From assembly GCA_963730005.1 (NCBI GenBank), contig CAVSPO010000012.1, positions 62,001-126,000 of the forward strand: 64,000 nucleotides of DNA. Direction: 5' to 3'. Under the pieces are notes generated by a model. It was not told the DNA's origin and did no database searches. It saw nothing but the letters and a program-made list of their open reading frames with translations. How positions within the stretch are numbered: position 1 is the stretch's first letter; each line of letters opens with the position of its first letter. The stretch is from CAVSPO01 sp963730005 (lineage in GTDB: Bacteria; Actinomycetota; Actinomycetes; Propionibacteriales; Propionibacteriaceae). Of this stretch, positions 1-7,976 are shown piece after piece. The position numbers were made by a program, and so were the translations under genes.

Positions 1-155
1 CCGATCACCAGGGGGCCAGGCGCTGCCGCGCCGGCCATCTGGCGCGGCAGGTTGAAGATGCCGCCACCGATCATGGAGCCCACCACCAGGGCGGTGAGCG
101 CGCCCAGCATCAATCCAGAGGTCTTGCCTGTCGTTGTCTCGCTGGTGACCGTCAT
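1..155 (-). CDS. Amino-acid permease/antiporter of the APC superfamily (5' end only)
   Basis: Only the first 51 codons lie in the window; the gene runs off its left edge. It starts at an ATG (155-153). After a hydrophilic tail of about 12 residues rich in Thr and Ser, the first membrane helix carries the stretch VGSMIGGGIFNLPRQMA. The glycine-rich GSMIGGGIF element of helix 1 is a hallmark of basic amino acid/polyamine antiporters of the APC superfamily (ArcD-like arginine/ornithine exchangers and relatives), where it binds the amino-acid backbone. The substrate cannot be read from this fragment. It is divergent from the downstream fructose-bisphosphatase gene. Confidence 0.75.
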   Translation of the reverse strand, partial: MTVTSETTTGKTSGLMLGALTALVVGSMIGGGIFNLPRQMAGAAAPGPLVI

Positions 156-294
156 GGCCTCAGGCTAGCTCCAAGCGTGCCTGAGCGCCGTCAGCCAACG
201 TCAAGTGCGGGGTGGGTATCGTTGGCACAGCCGGCAGCATTGGGCGTCCGCCTGCAACTGGGCCGGTTCGGGGACGTGGTTCAGGAGTCCACCC

Positions 295-2265
295 ATGCAA
301 ACTGACAAATATTTGCGGCTGCTCGCCAAGGAGTACCCGAATGCCAAGACAATCCACGCCGAATTGATTCGGCTTCGAGGACTGGCTGACCTCCCGAAAG
401 GCACGGAGTACTTCTTCTCGGATCTGCACGGCCAGGATGACGCGTTCATCCACATGCTCCGCTCGGCCTCGGGCAACATCCGCGCCAAGATCCGCGAGCA
501 GTTCGATGGGGTCCTCGATGAAGAGGACCAGAACCAGCTCGCCAACCTTGTCTACGATCCCGAGAAGGTGTTGGGGATATTGCGGGGGAGTGGGCGCGGG
601 GGCCAGGAGTGGACAACCAGCGCGATCAGCAGGCTGATCGACCTCTGCCGATACATCTCGCTCAAGTACCGCCGCGGATCGATCGAGGCGAAAATGCCCC
701 CGGAGTACGCCCCCATCCTGCGGGAGCTGCTCTTCTCCGACAGCAGCGATCCGTTCCGGCGTGAACACAACAGCAAGGTCATCTCCTACATCGCCGATTC
801 CGAGGTGGTCTGGGATTTCATCTCGGGCTTGTGCGGGATGATCCAGCGGGTGTGCGTCAATGTGGTGCACATCATCGGTGACATCTTCGATCGCGGCAAT
901 GGGCCACACAAGATCATGGACGAGCTGATCAGTTTCGGGAACGTCGACTTCCAGTGGGGCAACCACGACGCCGAATGGATGGGGGCCGCAGCCGGCAACC
1001 AGGTGGCCATGTGCAGCGTGCTGCGCGTGGGCATCAGCTACAACAACTTCGACGCCCTCGAACACGGCTACGGCTTCAATCTGCGGGCCCTTTCCCAATT
1101 CGCGCAGGACGTCTACGGCGACGACCCCTGCGAACGGTTCCGACCCAAGACGCTCTACGACAACGTCTACGACCGCGTCGACCCCGACCTGACTGCCCGA
1201 ATGCACAAGGCCATCGCCATTTTGATGTTCAAGCTGGAAAGCCAACTCCTGGACCGCCAACCGCAGTGGGGTCTGGCTGACCGCAACGTCTTGCAGCGAG
1301 TGGACTTCCGGCGCATGGTCCTCGTGGACAACGGGCAGGAGTACCCCCTGCTGGACGCCAATTTCCCGACCATTGACCCGGAGGATCCATCCAGGTTGAC
1401 ACCGGGAGAGCAGGAGTTGATGTTGTCCATCGACGCCTCCTTCCGCCAGAGCGAGACACTGCGCCGCCACATCGACTTCCTGTACGCCCACGGCGGCAGC
1501 TACAAGTGCATCAACGGCAACCTGTTGTTCCACGGCTGCATGCCGCTGACGGCGGACGGTCATTTCGACGGCTTCGAGGTGGACGGCGAGTTCCTCGCGG
1601 GCAAGGCCCTGTTCGATCATTTCGAGCGTCAGATGACCCACGCCTACTACGACCGGGACGACTCGGCGGAGCGCCGCGATGCCGTGGACTTCATGTGGTA
1701 CACGTGGATTGGTCCGCTCTCACCTTTCTTTGGAAAGAGCAAGATGGCCACCTTCGAGAACTACTTCGTCGAGGACAAGGCCCTGCGCAAGGAGGTCTAC
1801 AACCCGTACTTCTCCCTGTACGAACGTCCGGAGATCTGCGAGATGATCCTGGCGGAGTTCGGGCTGCCCCCGCAGCGCGGCCACATCTTCAACGGCCATG
1901 TCCCGGTGAAGATCAAACAGGGCGAGACGCCCATCAAGGCGCACGGCAAGCTGTACGTCATCGACGGTGGCATGTCGTTGGCCTACCAGGCGAAGACCGG
2001 CATCGCCGGCTACACACTCATCTACAACTCCCACCACCTTGCCTTGGCGGAGCACAGCCCCTTCAGCGTGATCGAGAGCGACATGGGCAGGTACACGCCC
2101 AAGATCGTCGTCACTGAGGTCATGCCGCACCGGATCCTCACCTCCGAGACCGACCACGGTGCCGAACTGCGGGAGCAGATCGTCGATCTGGAGCGCCTGC
2201 TCGAGGCCTACCAGAAGGGTGTGTTGAAGGAGAGGCACCGCCAGCTGCCGCACGCAGCAGGGTGA
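295..2265 (+). CDS. fbp: Fructose-1,6-bisphosphatase class III
   Basis: Hydrolyses fructose-1,6-bisphosphate to fructose-6-phosphate in gluconeogenesis. The 656-residue product matches the unusually long class III (Firmicutes-type) enzyme. Metallophosphoesterase motifs are visible: FSDLHGQDD near residue 42, GDIFDRG near 200, and GNHDAEWMG near 220. The ATG at 295 is chosen because AGGAG lies 8 bases upstream and the protein from there begins MQTDKYLRLLAKEYP, as in the family; the frame stays open further upstream but without family-like sequence. Class III enzymes are less usual in Actinobacteria than class II, so acquisition by transfer is possible. The same window encodes a PPi-dependent phosphofructokinase (50754-51968), giving two distinct catalysts for the same interconversion. 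Confidence 0.95.
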   Translation: MQTDKYLRLLAKEYPNAKTIHAELIRLRGLADLPKGTEYFFSDLHGQDDAFIHMLRSASGNIRAKIREQFDGVLDEEDQNQLANLVYDPEKVLGILRGSGRGGQEWTTSAISRLIDLCRYISLKYRRGSIEAKMPPEYAPILRELLFSDSSDPFRREHNSKVISYIADSEVVWDFISGLCGMIQRVCVNVVHIIGDIFDRGNGPHKIMDELISFGNVDFQWGNHDAEWMGAAAGNQVAMCSVLRVGISYNNFDALEHGYGFNLRALSQFAQDVYGDDPCERFRPKTLYDNVYDRVDPDLTARMHKAIAILMFKLESQLLDRQPQWGLADRNVLQRVDFRRMVLVDNGQEYPLLDANFPTIDPEDPSRLTPGEQELMLSIDASFRQSETLRRHIDFLYAHGGSYKCINGNLLFHGCMPLTADGHFDGFEVDGEFLAGKALFDHFERQMTHAYYDRDDSAERRDAVDFMWYTWIGPLSPFFGKSKMATFENYFVEDKALRKEVYNPYFSLYERPEICEMILAEFGLPPQRGHIFNGHVPVKIKQGETPIKAHGKLYVIDGGMSLAYQAKTGIAGYTLIYNSHHLALAEHSPFSVIESDMGRYTPKIVVTEVMPHRILTSETDHGAELREQIVDLERLLEAYQKGVLKERHRQLPHAAG

Positions 2266-2277
2266 GCGCAGCACCGA

Positions 2278-2904
2278 TCAGGCTTTGTCGATCATCGACC
2301 TCAGGACGCCCGCCAACAGGTCGCCCAGGTCGGGGACATCGTCTCGCCCGCCGAGCAGCGCGGCCAGGGCACCCTGTTCCAGGACTCCCTGGAGTACGGC
2401 CAGCGCCTGCGGCCCGGGCACGGTGAGGCGGTAGCCGAAGTCGGAGAGGGTCCGCTCCATCAAGCTCAGGAACTCGGCGCTGACCCGCTCCACGAACGCC
2501 AGATAGCCGGGCCGCAGCGACTCCTCGCGGACGGCGTACAGGCGCAGTTCGATTCCCGCCAGCACTGACGCCTGATCGCCCGGCTGGGTACTGAGGAACA
2601 CACTGATGGCTTGATCGATCAAGGCATCCAGGTCGACCGGCTCGGTTTCAGACGCGCTCGGCAGAGCCGAGATGGCAGCCCGGGAAGCCGTGAGGTTTCC
2701 GGCTGCCTGCCGTTCCAGGATCGCCAGACAAAGGGCATCCTTGCCGGAGAAATTCGAGTAGAAAGCTCCGCGCGTGAAGCCGGCGCGCTCGCAGATCTCC
2801 TCCACGGACGCCCCGAGGACGCCCTTCTCCGCGAACGCCGCGATCGCCGCGTCCACGAGCTTGTCGCGTGTCGCACTGCGACGGGCGCTCACCACCTCCA
2901 CCAT
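2278..2904 (-). CDS. TetR-family transcriptional regulator
   Basis: A 208-residue repressor-type protein with an N-terminal TetR helix-turn-helix (roughly residues 9-55, including GASVEEICERAGFTRGAFYSNF) and a helical ligand-binding C-terminus. The ATG at 2904 is chosen because GGAGG lies at ideal distance; the open frame extends further but through the divergent promoter. It is transcribed away from the MMPL/YhgE efflux genes, the usual arrangement of a local repressor. Two 16-base inverted repeats of the same consensus occupy the gap (2923-2938 and 2957-2972), so autoregulation and control of the exporter are likely. The ligand is unknown. The stop codon lies 12 bases from the end of fbp, which converges on it. 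Confidence 0.9.
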   Translation of the reverse strand: MVEVVSARRSATRDKLVDAAIAAFAEKGVLGASVEEICERAGFTRGAFYSNFSGKDALCLAILERQAAGNLTASRAAISALPSASETEPVDLDALIDQAISVFLSTQPGDQASVLAGIELRLYAVREESLRPGYLAFVERVSAEFLSLMERTLSDFGYRLTVPGPQALAVLQGVLEQGALAALLGGRDDVPDLGDLLAGVLRSMIDKA

Positions 2905-2922
2905 GATCCTCCCTGCGCTATG

Positions 2923-2972
2923 GATACGGGACAGTATCGCATACACTACTGCATCGAATACAGTTCTGTATC
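2923..2972. promoter_or_regulatory. Paired TetR-type operators in the divergent promoter
   Basis: Two 16-base imperfect palindromes share one pattern. The first (2923-2938) is GATACGGGACAGTATC; the second (2957-2972) is AATACAGTTCTGTATC, whose inner 14 bases form a perfect inverted repeat. Both fit ATACnGnnCnGTATC and their centres are 34 bases apart. They fill the gap between the tetR start at 2904 and the transporter start at 2994, and the second ends just before that gene's ribosome-binding site (GAGGGAGGG). This is the expected place for the operators of the adjacent TetR protein; binding itself is inferred. Confidence 0.7.
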
Positions 2973-2993
2973 GAAACGAGGGAGGGCGCCCCG

Positions 2994-5672
2994 GTGTCGT
3001 CGACGCTGTACCGCATCGCCCGCGCCTGCTTTCGGGCACGCAAGCGAGTCCTGGGGGCGTGGCTGCTTGTGCTCGCCGCCATGAGCGTCCTGGCCGTCAC
3101 GGCAGGCGGCACGTTCGACGATGAGTTCGCAATCCCGGGCGCCAGTTCTCAGGTGGGGCTGGACCAGCTGCGCATGACGTTCCCGGAGGCGGCCGACGCC
3201 TCGGCTGTGCTGTTGCTCGTCGCGCCTCAGGGCAGGCTGGTGAATGACCCCGAGATCAAGACCGAGTTCGAGGACGTGCTTGCCGAGATCGGGCAGATCG
3301 ACTGGGTCAAAGGCACCGTGTCGCCCTTCAATGAGCACATCAATGGCATGGTGAGCGATGACCAACGGGCCGCCTACGCTCAGATCCGCGTCACCGGCAG
3401 TGCTTCGACTTTCACCGAGGCGCAGCGCGAGGTGCTCAAGGAGGCTGCGGCGTCCCTGCAGGAGAAGATGCCTGGCAGCGCGGTCCACGTGGGCGGCGAG
3501 GTGTTCTCGGTGAGCATGCCGCATGTCACCTGGGTCGAGGCAATCGGCGTGCTGGTCGCCCTGTTGGTGCTGGTGGTGACGCTGGGATCCCTGCTTGCTG
3601 CCGTGATCCCGCTGGTGGCAGCCCTGCTGGGTGCGGGCCTGTCGATCCTGCTGATCGTGGTCGCCTCGGGACTGGTCGCCATCAACTCGACCACGATGAT
3701 GCTCGCCCTGATGCTGGCGCTGGCCGTCGGTATCGACTACTCGCTGTTCATCGTTTCCCGGCACCGCGACCAGCTGGGTCGCGGCCTCGACGTCGAGGAG
3801 TCTGCTGCCCGCGCCACTGCGACAGCAGGCTCAGCCGTCGTGTTCGCCGGCCTGACAGTGATCATCGCCCTGGTCGGGCTGAACGTCGCGCAGATCCCCT
3901 TCCTCGGCATCATGGGGAACTTCGCAGCCGTCGCTGTTGCGATCGAGGTTGCGCTTGCGCTCACGTTGCTGCCTGCCATGCTCGGGTTCTTCGGCGAGCG
4001 GCTGCGACCCAAGGCGCGTCCAGGTGCGATGACGCGCAAGCATCCCGGTTTCAACCCGTCCCGGTGGTGGGTGGGCGTCGTGACCGCCAAGCCCGTCGTG
4101 ACGATCCTCCTCGTCGTCGCAGCCCTTGGCGCGTTGGCGTTCCCAGCCAAGGATCTCTGGATGGCTTTGCCCAATTCCGGGCGCAGCACCCCCGGAGCGG
4201 CCGACCGGGTCACGTTCGACCAGATCAGTGAACATTTCGGCGTCGGCTCCAACGGACCGCTGGTGATCACCGCCCAGATCGTCGAGGCCGATGACCCGCT
4301 CAGGATCACCGCCGGACTCCAGGCTGACATCGAAGCAATGCCCGGTGTGCAGCTGGTGGCCGTCTCCACGCCGAACCTGAATGCCGACACCGCGATGGTG
4401 CAGATCATCCCGACAACGGGTCCGGACGACCCGGCCACCTCCGATCTGGTGCAGCGGCTGCGCGACCGGGCCCCGGAGTGGAAGGACGAATACGGCGTCG
4501 AAACGTCGGTGACCGGCTTCACCGCCATCGCCATCGACGTCTCCGACCGGCTGGCAGGCGCGCTGCTGCCCTTCGGCATCTTCGTCGTCGGCCTCTCACT
4601 GGTGCTGCTCACCGTCGTCTTCCGATCGATCTGGGTTCCCATCAAGTCCGCGCTCGGCTACCTGCTCAGCGTCACGGCCGCGTTCGGCGCAGTCACGCTG
4701 GTGTTCAACAAGGGCATCGGACGCCAGATCATCAACCTGCCCGAACCAGTACCGGTGATCAGCTTCCTGCCCATCGTGCTGATGGGCATCCTGTTCGGCC
4801 TCGCCATGGACTACGAGGTCTTCCTCACCTCCCGGATGCGTGAGGAGTTCGTGCACGGCAACACCACCCACGCGGTGGAGGACGGTTTCGTCCACTCGGC
4901 CAAGGTCGTCGTGGCCGCAGCGGTCATCATGTTCGGCGTCTTCGCGTTCTTCGTCCCGGCCGGCGAGGGAGTGATCAAGCCGATCGCGTTCGGGTTGGCC
5001 GTCGGCGTCACCTTCGACGCGTTCCTCGTGCGCATGACGCTGGGCCCCGCGGTCATGAAGCTATTGGGCGACCGCGCCTGGTGGCTGCCAGCCTGGCTCG
5101 ACAAGCGCCTGCCGGTGATGGACGTCGAAGGCGAGGCGCTGGCACACCAACTCTCGCTCGCTGACTGGCCGGTACCTGATGCTGCCGGCTCGGTGTACGT
5201 GTCTGGCCTTGGCGCTCACCACGAAGAGCGGGTGCTGTTCGCCGGGGTCGACCTGGCACTGATGCCGGGGGAGACACTGCTGGTCGTCGGCCCCGAGCGG
5301 GCTCGCCGCGCGTTGCTGCTGGCGCTGTCCGGACGACTCATGCCCACAGCCGGCCGGGCCAGGATCCTCGGTTGGGTCATGCCTGAGCAGGCCGGAGAGC
5401 TCCGCCACCACTCGACGTTCGTGGACGGCGCGGACGCGTCGACACTGCCGCATCTTGGGCGACTCCGCGGCGACCTGATCATCGTCGACCACGCAGACCG
5501 GCTGGAAGGGATGCCGCGGGAGCAGCTGGCCGCACTGGCGTCCGACCTGGGCCTGCGGACACTGATCCTGGGAGCCGCGCGCGCCGAGAACGTGTCTGAC
5601 GTCCTGGCGGGCGGCGTTCGGATCCTCGACCTCCGACATGAAGATGCGCTCCTGGAAGGAGTGAAGGTATGA
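2994..5672 (+). CDS. MMPL/RND-family exporter with a C-terminal degenerate ABC-ATPase-like domain
   Basis: An 892-residue inner-membrane transporter starting at GTG with a strong GAGGGAGGG site. Residues about 1-730 form a standard MMPL protein: membrane helix 1, an extracytoplasmic loop, a helix bundle with the proton-relay motif GIDYSLFIV, a second loop and a second bundle with AMDYEVFLTSR. Such proteins export lipids or drugs using the proton gradient. Residues about 735-892 resemble an ABC ATPase (an LFAGVDLALMPGETLLVVGP start, then LSGRLMPTAGRARILG, and a Walker-B-like DLIIVD). The P-loop, however, reads GPERARRALL instead of GxxGxGK(S/T), and no signature LSGGQ is visible, so ATP hydrolysis is unlikely. 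It overlaps the YhgE/Pip gene by ATGA, indicating one transcript under the TetR regulator. Confidence 0.88.
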   Translation: MSSTLYRIARACFRARKRVLGAWLLVLAAMSVLAVTAGGTFDDEFAIPGASSQVGLDQLRMTFPEAADASAVLLLVAPQGRLVNDPEIKTEFEDVLAEIGQIDWVKGTVSPFNEHINGMVSDDQRAAYAQIRVTGSASTFTEAQREVLKEAAASLQEKMPGSAVHVGGEVFSVSMPHVTWVEAIGVLVALLVLVVTLGSLLAAVIPLVAALLGAGLSILLIVVASGLVAINSTTMMLALMLALAVGIDYSLFIVSRHRDQLGRGLDVEESAARATATAGSAVVFAGLTVIIALVGLNVAQIPFLGIMGNFAAVAVAIEVALALTLLPAMLGFFGERLRPKARPGAMTRKHPGFNPSRWWVGVVTAKPVVTILLVVAALGALAFPAKDLWMALPNSGRSTPGAADRVTFDQISEHFGVGSNGPLVITAQIVEADDPLRITAGLQADIEAMPGVQLVAVSTPNLNADTAMVQIIPTTGPDDPATSDLVQRLRDRAPEWKDEYGVETSVTGFTAIAIDVSDRLAGALLPFGIFVVGLSLVLLTVVFRSIWVPIKSALGYLLSVTAAFGAVTLVFNKGIGRQIINLPEPVPVISFLPIVLMGILFGLAMDYEVFLTSRMREEFVHGNTTHAVEDGFVHSAKVVVAAAVIMFGVFAFFVPAGEGVIKPIAFGLAVGVTFDAFLVRMTLGPAVMKLLGDRAWWLPAWLDKRLPVMDVEGEALAHQLSLADWPVPDAAGSVYVSGLGAHHEERVLFAGVDLALMPGETLLVVGPERARRALLLALSGRLMPTAGRARILGWVMPEQAGELRHHSTFVDGADASTLPHLGRLRGDLIIVDHADRLEGMPREQLAALASDLGLRTLILGAARAENVSDVLAGGVRILDLRHEDALLEGVKV

Positions 5673-7975
5673 ACGTCGCAACCTGCACCGGCCGCCGTCT
5701 CGACCGGCGGGCCATCCTGGCACTGATCCTGGTGCCGCTGCTGGTGGCAGGGGGCATCCTGGCGGGCATCTGGCGCTTTGACGAGAGTCTGCACACGGTC
5801 CGAGCCGCCGTCGTCAACAACGACGAGATGGTGACGATCAACGGCCAGCAGGTACCGCTGGGGCGGCAGTTGTCGGCCGCCTTGATTGATTCCAGCCGCG
5901 AGCAGAACTTCACCTGGGTGTTGGCCGACACCACCAATGCCTCCGAGGGGCTGGCGTCCGGAAGATTCGCGGCCGTCGTGACGATCCCGGAGAACTTCTC
6001 GGCCGCCGCCACCTCCTATTCCGGCAACGCCGATGCCGCGCACCAGGCAACCATCTCGATCGAGACCTCGCCGGTGGCCGGCATCGCCGAGACCGCCTTG
6101 GGGCAGTCCGTTGCTGACGCCGCCGCGCAGTCGCTGAACAACACGCTCACCGAGATGTACCTCGACAACATCTACATCGGCTTCAACACGATGGGGGAGC
6201 AGATGGTCAGCGTGGGTGAGGGAGCCCGCCAACTCGCCGACGGGTCGGCCCAGCTGAGCGACGGGCTGGACCAGGCGTCGGACGGGGTTGGCCAGCTGGC
6301 GTCCGGGCTGGGGCAGGCTGCCGAAGGCGGCCGCCAGCTCGCCGACAACGGCCCGGCACTGGCGTCCGGCGCGCGGCAGCTGTCCGACGGTCTGGGCACC
6401 ATGGCCGCCCAGACTGCCGAGATGCCGGCCCAGATCGCGACGATGTCCGACGGGGCGACCGAGCTCGCAACCGGCATGCAGACCTACGCCACCGGCGTGG
6501 ACAGCTATGTCGACGGCATCAACTCGATCGTCGAGCCGGTCCTCGGCGTCGTCGAGCAGCTGCCCGACCTCACTGCGGTGGCCGACGGCATCGACACGCT
6601 GATGGCCGATCTGCCGGACCGCGTCATCGCGCTCGACGAACAGATCCAGGTCCTGGCCGGACAGCTGGCGAGTCACTCGACCGCGGTGGACCGGGTTGCC
6701 TCAGGCAGCACGACCGTCGAATGCCCTACAGCACTCCATGACCTCGAAGGCGCCTGCGACGCGTTCGCCCAGGGTGTCCAGGCGGGCGGCGCCGCCGCGC
6801 AGGACTCGCTGCCGAACTTGGATGCTGCCCAGATGACCAACGCATCGACCTGGCTGCGCGACAACGTGACCAGCATCCAGCAGCAATGGCAGGCGCTGCG
6901 CGAGCAGATCCCGGCCGGGACGTCGCCCAACGAGTACCTGGTCACCCAGCTCACCGCGCTCCGGGACGGCGGCGTCCAGCTCAAGGACGGCGGTCACCAG
7001 CTCGCGGACGGCACCACCCAGCTCGCGGACGGAATCGAACAACTGAGCGCAGGCGTCCCGGCGCTGGTGGACGGCATTCAGCAAGTGAGTGACGGGGCTT
7101 CCCAGCTCAGTTCAGGCGTCGACCAGTACACCGCCGGCGTCGCGCAGCTCGCCGACGGTGTCAGCCAGGCCCACGACGGGACGGTCACCCTGTCGTCCGG
7201 GCTGAGCGATGCCGCGGCCGGCTCGCACAGGCTCACCGACGGCACCGCCCAGCTCGCCGACGGCATCGTGGAGGGTGCCGAGCAGATCCCCAGCTACCCC
7301 CAGACCGAGCGGGCCAACCTCGCCAAGGTCGTCGCTTCGCCGATCTCCACCACGGGCCTGGACGCCCTCGTGACGCCGAACAGTGCGGCCGTGTCCCTGC
7401 TGCTGGTGCTCGCGCTGTGGCTGGGGACGTTGGCGACCTACACCCTGATCAGACCGGTGGATCCGCGCAACGCCACCTCCAGCTCAACAGCAGCGCACCT
7501 GGTGCTGCGATCCTTGTTACCAGGCGTGGGGGTGGCGGCCGCGCAGACTGCGGTGTTGACCGCCCTCGGGTCAGCGTTCCTGTCCCTCGGCCCGGCACCC
7601 ACGGCCGCGCTGTTCGCCCTGCTGCTGCTTGCCGGCCTGGCGTTCACGACCGTCAACCACGCCCTGGCTGCCTGGGGCGGCAGCTGGGGACGCCTCGTGT
7701 CCGGCGCCATGCTGCTGGTGACCACCGTGACCGCCTTGACGTACACCGCGCCCGGGATCTTCGAGGCGCTGCGTCCGCTCTCACCCGTCTCGCCCGCCTT
7801 GGACGCCGTCCGCGCCGTCATCAGCTCGCATTCCGTGGCGCTGATGGCCGTCACCCTGGTGGGTTGGACGGCAGTCGGGCTGCTCGCCGGGGCCGCCCGA
7901 ATCATCCGGTCGTGCACGGTGTCGGTGAAAGAGCTTGCCGACACGGACAGCAGTGACGAATTTCCCGGTCGATAG
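5669..7975 (+). CDS. YhgE/Pip-domain membrane protein
   Basis: A 768-residue membrane protein translationally coupled (ATGA) to the MMPL exporter. One N-terminal helix (about residues 12-35) is followed by a long extracytoplasmic region and a C-terminal group of about five helices (from about residue 570), the YhgE/Pip (phage infection protein) architecture related to ABC-2 permeases. The extracytoplasmic part contains two long blocks of a repeated unit with the core QLADG/QLSDG (about residues 184-260 and 435-540), expected to form coiled-coil or beta-helical repeats. YhgE proteins are often encoded with TetR regulators and MMPL or ABC partners; several form secretion or export structures, but the substrate here is unknown. 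Confidence 0.85.
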   Translation: MNVATCTGRRLDRRAILALILVPLLVAGGILAGIWRFDESLHTVRAAVVNNDEMVTINGQQVPLGRQLSAALIDSSREQNFTWVLADTTNASEGLASGRFAAVVTIPENFSAAATSYSGNADAAHQATISIETSPVAGIAETALGQSVADAAAQSLNNTLTEMYLDNIYIGFNTMGEQMVSVGEGARQLADGSAQLSDGLDQASDGVGQLASGLGQAAEGGRQLADNGPALASGARQLSDGLGTMAAQTAEMPAQIATMSDGATELATGMQTYATGVDSYVDGINSIVEPVLGVVEQLPDLTAVADGIDTLMADLPDRVIALDEQIQVLAGQLASHSTAVDRVASGSTTVECPTALHDLEGACDAFAQGVQAGGAAAQDSLPNLDAAQMTNASTWLRDNVTSIQQQWQALREQIPAGTSPNEYLVTQLTALRDGGVQLKDGGHQLADGTTQLADGIEQLSAGVPALVDGIQQVSDGASQLSSGVDQYTAGVAQLADGVSQAHDGTVTLSSGLSDAAAGSHRLTDGTAQLADGIVEGAEQIPSYPQTERANLAKVVASPISTTGLDALVTPNSAAVSLLLVLALWLGTLATYTLIRPVDPRNATSSSTAAHLVLRSLLPGVGVAAAQTAVLTALGSAFLSLGPAPTAALFALLLLAGLAFTTVNHALAAWGGSWGRLVSGAMLLVTTVTALTYTAPGIFEALRPLSPVSPALDAVRAVISSHSVALMAVTLVGWTAVGLLAGAARIIRSCTVSVKELADTDSSDEFPGR

Positions 7976-7976
7976 C

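Noticed and set aside
160..1641. Long minus-strand open frame (493 codons) opposite fbp
   Set aside because: Antisense to a clear enzyme gene; composition is typical of a GC-rich shadow frame and no motif is visible.
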